Source of the DNA: Bubalus kerabau
Lineage: Eukaryota > Chordata > Mammalia > Artiodactyla > Bovidae
DNA length: 64,000 bases
Assembly: GCF_029407905.1 (NCBI RefSeq)
Contig: NC_073643.1
Location: 30,346,001-30,410,000 of the forward strand
Reading direction: 5' to 3'
Every line of letters begins with the position of its first letter. Position 1 is the first letter of the stretch. The notes beneath the pieces were generated by a model, which saw only the letters and a list, made by a program, of their open reading frames with translations, was not told where the DNA came from and ran no database searches. Below, in pieces: positions 57,851-64,000 of this stretch. The position numbers and the translations under genes were made by a program.

Positions 57851-58369
57851 GTAGCAGCTACTACCACAAGCCTCTACATGACCATTTCTCTGAAGAGTAA
57901 TTTCTGGATAGGCATGTTTTTAAGCAATACTGCCAGTGGACCTCCTTAAACAGCGCTGTCACCTTCTGAAAGTATGTGACTGTCCACACACTTGTGGACT
58001 CAGAAACTTTCACCAGTCTGAGGACTAAGCAGAAAACCTCTGTGTTGTTTTGATTTTTGTTTCCAAGATGTATTTGTTAGTTGGAACATTTTTTCCTTTT
58101 TTTTGGCCAAGAGTATAGTCTCATCTTTTAGTCCATCTTAGTGAAGCCCACAAACTTTCCAGACAACTCTAAATCACATTGATCGGATCTATCTTCTGGG
58201 TTGACACAAGGTGTATCACATCTGCAACGGCCTATTTGCATGTGGATTTTGTTAATATCATCACTCAGAAATGTGGAATAGGAAGGTGGGGAAGGGGTCA
58301 GCTTCCATCATCAAAGTCACAGACTTAGACTCTAAAGCTGAGCCCAGGAAATTCTTTGAGTATTTTAGG
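57851..58369. other. Upstream intergenic, unannotated
   Basis: No supported feature. Confidence 0.4.
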
Positions 58370-58660
58370 CCAGGAACTGGTCCTTAGAGTTAGTGGTGAG
58401 CCATGCACACAGGATCCTTGCCCTCCTGGATCTTATTGTCTAGTGGGATAGAGAAACATGAAGGAAGTAGACAACAAAGTAAAGGCCCAGGATTTATAGA
58501 TTGTAGTAAGTTCTAAGAAGGAAATATACAGGATAATATGGTATGAAAGCCATGTAGGGAAGCCACGTTGAGTGAGGTGATTAGAAGTCTCTGAAAAGAC
58601 AATGGTTCAGTTGAGACTTGAAAATGAGACTTTGTACATACCTTTAATGTAGGAGCATGA
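58370..58660 (-). mobile_element. L2 LINE fragment, antisense
   Basis: GGATCCTTGCCCTCCTGGAT, TTATTGTCTAGTGGGATAGA and TTCAGTTGAGACTTGAAAAT follow antisense L2. Confidence 0.55.
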
Positions 58661-59284
58661 AAACTTTTTTTAACCAAAATCAGAGGGAAAAATTCATTTT
58701 ATATGGCAACCCAGTAAACATACACTGATATATTACATAAAATATGATTACATCAAGTCAATAAAACATATGACTATGTAAAATGATACCTATCTTAATA
58801 TGCACTCTGATATTCTATTTTTTTAAAGCTGGCTGTGACTTTTTAAATTGTTTGTAGTATGAAATACACAGCTTTGGCTCATATTTCTCATATGAAATTG
58901 CAATTATTTTTATATTTATCTTCTCAGCTAAAGTATAAACTATGTGTAGGTTGGGGTTGGATCTTTTGAATCATGTGTCTCCAAAGCTTACTAGGGCACT
59001 TAATAAGACAGTCAATAGATATTTATTTAATGAATAAATGAATACAAGGGCCTATAGCTTTTGATTGTCCTTTTCCAATATTGATCCAAACATTAATATT
59101 TAGCTAAACACAAGTCACTTGGGTAAATTGTTGAATCAACTGGATGCCTGTATGGAAATCGATGAGGGTTAACTCTCTCCATACCTAAAACTTAATTCAA
59201 AATACATAGTGCATCCTCACATGACTGACAGAGAAATACTGTTTCTTGTGTTTCTTCTTAAAAAGGCATTAATCTACCCTCATG
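58661..59284. other. Upstream intergenic, unannotated
   Basis: A short L2-like tail (TATTTATTTAATGAATAAAT) at about 59020-59040. Otherwise nothing firm. Confidence 0.4.
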
Positions 59285-59395
59285 ACCTAATTGCCTCCCA
59301 AAGTTTTAATACCTTCACATGGGGTTTAGGATTTCAACATATGAATTTGGAATGGGACATAAGTATTCAGTCCATAACAGTATAAAACTTAAAAC
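59285..59395 (-). mobile_element. MaLR-type LTR edge, antisense
   Basis: GGATTTCAACATATGAATTT and AGTATTCAGTCCATAACAG are the antisense start of an MST/MLT1-like LTR. Confidence 0.45.
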
Positions 59396-59759
59396 TATAA
59401 AATTTCTGGTAAAATATACAGGAGAAAAATCTTTGCAACTTGGGACAGGCAATCGTTTTGCACAACACAAAACATAAAACAAAAAAGAAAAAGTTGAGAA
59501 ACTGAACTTTACCAACATAAAGTCTTTTGCTCTTATGAAGACAAATTGAGAAAATAAAAAGACATGACACAGGCTAACAAAAAATATTTGGGACATGTGC
59601 ATCAAAGATTTGTATCCAGAATATGTAAAGAATCCCAAAACTTCAGAATAAGATATGAAAAACCAAATTTTTAAAAAATGGGCAAAAGATTTGAACAGAT
59701 TTTTTTTACCAGTGAAAACATCTGAATGTTAAGCAAACACAGGAAAGGATGCTAAACAT

Positions 59760-59822
59760 CATTGCGTGCGTGCGTGCCAAATCGCTTCAGTCATATCCAA
59801 CTCTTTGTGACTCTATGGTCAG
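59760..59822 (-). mobile_element. Bov-tA SINE fragment
   Basis: About 60 bp of antisense body (AAATCGCTTCAGTCATATCC) preceded by GCGTGCGTGCGTGC. Confidence 0.7.
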
Positions 59823-59847
59823 TAGGAAAATGCAACTTAAAATGACG

Positions 59848-59980
59848 GACTACCCTGGTGGTCCACTGGTTTTCTAAGACTCTGTGCTCCCAATGCACAG
59901 GGAATGCTCAGCCCCTGGTCAGGGAACTAAGATCCCACATGCCTCGTTGCACAGCCAAAACAAACAAACAACAATGACAA
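59848..59980 (+). mobile_element. CHR-type tRNA-Glu SINE
   Basis: ACTACCCTGGTGGTCCACTG head, GGGAACTAAGATCCCACATG body and a CAAACAAACAAC tail, inserted in L1. Confidence 0.85.
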
Positions 59981-60426
59981 CAAAAAATAAAACCACAATG
60001 AGATACTTATACTCACTAGACTGGCTAAACTTAAACAGACTGTCCACACAATCTCGGCAAGAAACTTGGAGAAACAGGAACTGCTAGTGAAAATGTAAGT
60101 GGTACAAGCAACTTGCAAAACAGTTAAGCAGTTTCTTGAAAAGTTAAACATACATTTACCATGGAACTCAGACATTCTAGTCCTAAATTTTACCTGGCAG
60201 AAATGGAAAAATAGGTCCAAAGACACTTTCATGACTTGTTCACTTGTTCATGTCCGTAACAGCTTTATTTGTAATAGTCAAAAACTGGAGACAAGCAAAC
60301 CCATCAATAGGAGGATAAAATAAAAAGGAATGAACCAGGGATACATGCAACAATATGGACGAATCTCAGTTATGCTGAGTGAAAAAGGCCAAGCAAAACA
60401 GAGTACATAATGTATGATTCCATTTT

Positions 60427-60634
60427 GGGCTTCTAGGTGACGCTAGTCGTAAGGAATCTGCCTGCCAAAGCAAGAGCACAGGAGACACGGGTTTGATCCC
60501 TGGGTTGGGACGATACCCTGGATTAAAAAAAAATGGCAACCCAGTGCAGTATTTTTGCCTGAAAAATCCCATGGACAGAGGAGGCTGGCAGGCTACAGTC
60601 CATGGGGTCGCGAAGAGTTGGACATGACTGAGCA
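60427..60634 (+). mobile_element. Bov-tA SINE
   Basis: Sense copy from GGGCTTCTAGGTGACGCTAG to GTTGGACATGACTGAGC, inserted in L1. Carries an internal A9 run after CCCTGGATT. Confidence 0.88.
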
Positions 60635-60774
60635 TGCACGATTATTATTAGTTACGGTTCCATTTATGCAAAATCTAAGAACCTTATAAATAGCTATCGT
60701 TTTAAACATTTAATACACCAAAGTTGATATATGTCCTTTTATTTTTTTTCAACTCTGTGTGTTTGCAATCATTT

Positions 60775-60880
60775 CTTTTTTTTTCTTTTGGCCACATTCC
60801 CTGAGGAGGGATGGAATCTTTGCCCTCCACAGAGAAAGCATGGAGTAATAACCACCACTAGACTGCCAGGAAATTCCCTT
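60775..60880 (-). mobile_element. CHR-type SINE, antisense
   Basis: T-rich tail, then TTTTGGCCACATTCCCTGAG, and the head at AGACTGCCAGGAAATTCCC. Confidence 0.75.
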
Positions 60881-61154
60881 TTTTTTTTTTTAAACTCGTC
60901 TTCTATTTTTTTTTGCAATTATTTCTAACAATAGTCATTTAGATACAAGAGAACTCAACTTCCTAATGTGACGTTTAGACTCATTTTTTCACAACAGCCA
61001 AAGCAGATATCCTGAAAAAGGAGGTGCTATTATTTGGATAAGATCTAAATGCTCAGTAAAGAGACAGGCACAAGTGTTCCTAGGAGTCTCCTTATAGTCA
61101 CAGCCTAAGAAGACACACTTATGTGTTGCCTGGTCGCCTCCACAAGTCTATGGG
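60881..61154. other. Upstream intergenic, unannotated
   Basis: No supported feature. Confidence 0.4.
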
Positions 61155-61408
61155 AACCGCGGCGTTGAAGAATGGTGGTAAAGCACTCTTGCCCAACAGT
61201 TAATGAGATTGTATCGTCCTTTCTCCACTTCCTACCCCCTACCCCAACTCATTCATTCATATTGGATTGCCGAATCATTTCTGGTATGAAGGCTTTATTT
61301 ACTTAATGGCAGTTCTCAATGAGCGAGGGTGGGGTTTGAAGGAAGGATGATGCATTCTCATTAACCATTTGGCAAGAGTGCTTTACCATCATTCCTCATC
61401 TCCGTTAC
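61155..61408. repeat. Imperfect palindrome, about 250 bp
   Basis: Core arms 61170-61208 and 61356-61394 match at 35 of 39 positions when inverted. Weaker pairing (12 of 17 outward, 13 of 18 inward) extends both ways. The arms contain GGTAAAGCACTCTTGCC. No known element recognised. Confidence 0.85.
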
Positions 61409-62129
61409 TTTAAAATATACACCAAGAGAACAATTTTCTTGACATTTTGACCCATGTTGACAATATTGTTTTTCAGTTGGACACAGAGACCATGTATTTT
61501 TCCACAGTTGAAATGATTCTGTTGGAATGACATGAAAATTTTATGGCTGGAATCCTAGAAGGATGTATGGTTTTCAATAAAATATTAATGAAAAAAGCAC
61601 TGTTAGAGTCACACATTTCCCTTGGCATCATTTAAGCCTTTGAATCCAGAGCTATTTCTGGGTTTTTCACTCACATGAGCCAATGCATTCCCTCTCCCTC
61701 TCTCCCCCTGTACCAATTTGAGTTGTATTTGCTGTCACTTGCAATTTAAAAAGTTTTTAACAATACAGAAATTGGCACCAGGAGTGGGGTTGTTTCTAGG
61801 CAGTCAAAATCCCACAAACGTCCACAACAGAGACATAAAAGAGAGATTATGGAAACGCAGAACATTCAAGTAGAAAGGAACTCAAACATCATCTGACCTG
61901 ATCATGTCATTTTATGGACAAGTAAATAAATTTCCAAGGAATTAAATAAACCACTATACTTTCAGTGAATGAGACTTTAAAAGACAGGTTATTACAAATT
62001 GACACCCTGAGCATTTGTAGGAGAGATAGCAATAGTTGTTGAAAACAACACTTAAAATAAATACAGTGTGTTTTATAGCTTCACTGATAGGAACTGGTCC
62101 CAGTTCATGGTGCAGCAGAATCACTTATT
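61409..62129. other. Upstream intergenic, unannotated
   Basis: Holds an AATAAA (plus strand, about 61578) and ordinary unique-looking sequence. No exon is supported. Confidence 0.4.
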
Positions 62130-62780
62130 TTCATTTAATATTCTTGGAGCACGAGAAATGCATTAGCTATTAAAGTAGGTAATGCAGAGCAGGAAACAAG
62201 ATCAGCAAGGACTGTACCCTCACAGAACTTTGTATCTAGTGCGGGAAGACAGAAAATTAACTCAGAGTTTTACCCAAATAAGTACTGTTGCTGTGATAAT
62301 ACATACTGCAAAGAAAAAGTCCAGGATTCTATGAGGGAATATAAGAGGGAGAACGGCCTTTATGTGGGGGATCCAAGGAAACTTCCACAAAGAAAGGAAA
62401 TTTAAACTGAAGGATAGTAGAATTTGCGAGGTGAAATTTTAGGGTAAATGATTCCAAGCATGTGTAAAGCCCCTTGACAGGAAAGAGCTTGGCTTCCTAA
62501 AGGAACAGAAAAACAAATGTGCATTACTGAACACGTTTAGTGTTCATTAGTGAAACATTAGTGAAAACTCTGAGTTAATTAGTGGAGTGAGAAAGAACCA
62601 GGGAGATAGGTAGGAGGTAGATGTGCAGAGACTTTCTGACAACTTTGGAAAGGAGCTTGGACGTTATTCCAGGAGCAAAGGGGGACAACACGGAGCAGCT
62701 TTTCGCAGGACGGGGGTGGTTTATGGTTTGGAAAGTTCCGGACTGAATTCAGAGCAATAAAAAAAAGCATTAGGACAACA
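62130..62780 (-). mobile_element. L2 LINE, antisense
   Basis: TGGAGCACGAGAAATGCATT, ACTTTGTATCTAGTGCGGGA, CAAGCATGTGTAAAGCCCCT and GGACGTTATTCCAGGAGCAA follow antisense L2 in order. Confidence 0.55.
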
Positions 62781-63247
62781 ATCCAGGTCAGAGAGAACAG
62801 AAATCCAGGAAGCTACAGTTTGAGTAGAGACAACAACAAAAAGAGAGGAAGTTGACTCAGTGACTACTCTGGAGGTAGAAGCATACACCTTTTTTTGTAC
62901 TAGTTTAGGTTGTTCGTACTATCACTTGCAATTGGAAGAGACGCACAAAAATTGGTTACCACGAGTGGGGTGCTTCAGTGAGGACATGAGGATATAGTGA
63001 TGAGGGAGATATGAAATCAGAGAGAGGGAAGAAACAAGAGTGATGAGCAGGTTTCTAGGATAAGGTATGGGGGCGGGGGTAGATGTTGGTGACATTGACA
63101 GACTTAGGGAATAATGAAGGTGGAGAAGGATGCAGGACATTATGACATCATGAACAACGTTAGAAAGGCTACTTGTGAGTTATGTAAGAGCTAAAGGGTG
63201 TGATAGGAACAGAAACAGCATAGCTTTGGGAATGGTAAAAGCACTCA
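62781..63247. other. Upstream intergenic, unannotated
   Basis: Purine-rich, possibly decayed L2. Nothing firm. Confidence 0.4.
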
Positions 63248-63520
63248 TAGTGAAAGTCGCTCAGTGGTGTCCAACTCTTTGTGACACGATGGACTGTAGT
63301 CCATGCAATTCTCCATCCCAGAATACTGGAGTGGGTAGCCTTTCGCTTCTCCAGGGGATCTTCCCAACCCAGGAATCAAACCCAGGTCTCCTGCATTGCA
63401 GGCAGCTTCTTTACCAGCTGAGCCAGGGAAACCCAAGAATACTGGAGTGGGTAGCCTATCCCTTCTCCAGCAGATCTTCCCGATCCAGGAATCAAACCGG
63501 GGTCTCCTGCACTGCAGGTG
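63248..63520 (-). mobile_element. Dimeric Bov-tA SINE, truncated
   Basis: Antisense. The inner head ends at AGCCAGGGAAACCC (63422-63435) and the second head is cut at CTGCACTGCAGGTG. It has the shared dimer junction and the shortened GGACTGTAGTCCATG body. Confidence 0.85.
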
Positions 63521-63744
63521 AAGTCAGAGATATTTAAGCTTTTCCATCCATGTTCTTCTAAAAAGACAAGAAAGGCAGAACTTCAGCATGTGGACCCTCT
63601 GGTGAGTAAACATCTAACCCCATGGCAGATTAATACATAAAAATGCCATTTTTTTCAACATGATATTCTTTAAAAATCCATCCGCCATTTGTTTACTGGA
63701 GGCAAGGGAGCCACAGTGAATTTTGGGAATTTTGAAATTTTGTG
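63521..63744. other. Upstream intergenic, unannotated
   Basis: No supported feature. Confidence 0.4.
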
Positions 63745-64000
63745 TTTGTTCCTCACAACAATCCATGAGGAACCACTGGCCCTGTTCTAGTGCGTGGGAA
63801 GTTTGAAGCACTAAGACAGTCAAAAAGTTTGCCTGGGAACTTCCCTGGCTGCCCAGTGGTTAGGACTCTGTGCTTTAAATGCAGCAGGTGCGGGTTCAAT
63901 CCCTGGTTGAGGAACTGGGATCCCGGAGGCCGTGTGGCTTGGACAAAACAAAGTTGTCTAGGTCACAAACAGTCAGAAAATGACTGAACTAGGATTTAAA
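63745..64000 (+). mobile_element. MIR SINE split by a CHR SINE
   Basis: CCTCACAACAATCCATGAGG on the left and GTCACAAACAGTCAGAAAAT to AACTAGGATTTAAA on the right are MIR text. It runs off the window edge. Confidence 0.6.
63835..63953 (+). mobile_element. CHR-type tRNA-Glu SINE
   Basis: GGGAACTTCCCTGGCTGCCC head, GGTTCAATCCCTGGTTGAGG body and GGACAAAACAAAG tail, inserted in MIR. Confidence 0.85.

Larger units (their letters stand above)
59396..60730 (+). mobile_element. Old L1 (L1M-type), split by three SINEs
   Basis: L1 text GGTAAAATATACAGGAGAAA, GAATGTTAAGCAAACACAGG, GCAACAATATGGACGAATCT and CCATTTATGCAAAATCTAAG continues across the insertions at 59760, 59850 and 60427. No coding frame survives. 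Confidence 0.65.

Noticed and set aside
2821..63953. tRNA-Glu-like sequences at SINE heads
   Set aside because: They are attached to SINE bodies and tails, and the B-box-like parts are degenerate. They are retroposon heads, not tRNA genes.
61155..64000. 3' end of GXYLT2, the neighbour expected upstream of PPP4R2 in mammals
   Set aside because: No exon or protein match seen. A minus-strand AATAAA near 61290 alone is not evidence. The gene probably lies beyond the right edge.
1..64000. CRISPR-like or bacterial mobile features
   Set aside because: Repeats here are dispersed retroposons with diverged spacers. Nothing has the regular repeat-spacer layout of an array, and the DNA is mammalian.

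Overview
This is a stretch of ruminant (pecoran, almost certainly bovid) nuclear DNA. The evidence is the dense load of ruminant-specific retroposons: BovB LINEs, Bov-tA SINEs with a tRNA-Glu-like head, dimeric Bov-A2 SINEs with AGC-rich tails, cetartiodactyl CHR-type SINEs and 3' ends of the bovine L1. Older mammalian repeats (L2, MIR, L1M, MER20, MaLR and ERVL LTRs) lie beneath them. There are no bacterial-style operons, no CRISPR arrays and no RNA genes that I can support.

The only protein-coding gene I can prove is the 5' part of PPP4R2, regulatory subunit 2 of protein phosphatase 4, on the minus strand. Coding exon 1 (46383-46416) lies in a CpG island. Exon 2 is at 45359-45440 and exon 3 at 9130-9300. 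All splice sites are canonical, phases agree, and the joined frame gives the first 95 codons of the conserved protein plus two bases. Intron 1 is about 0.94 kb, intron 2 about 36 kb. Intron 3 runs off the left edge, so the remaining exons lie outside the window.

Layout: 1-9129 is intron 3 (AT-rich, few repeats). 9301-45358 is intron 2, a repeat graveyard with three BovB copies, an ERVL-type LTR, a MaLR LTR, three MER20 copies, a long L2 and many SINEs. 45880-46850 is the CpG-island promoter with CRE-, YY1- and NRF1-like sites. 46850-64000 is upstream intergenic DNA with a 1.85-kb BovB that keeps a 412-codon reverse-transcriptase frame, nested insertions in L2 and L1, and an imperfect palindrome of about 250 bp near 61.2-61.4 kb.

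I found no new gene system. The best leads are structural: a micro-inversion inside one Bov-tA SINE whose target-site duplication also encloses 35 nt of foreign 5' sequence; a dimeric Bov-tA subfamily with a shared junction in four copies; the 61.2-kb palindrome; a perfect 20-bp hairpin at 35.4 kb; and a 61-bp duplication 978 bp apart. Repeat family names are from pattern memory without a RepeatMasker run, so boundaries of old repeats are approximate.
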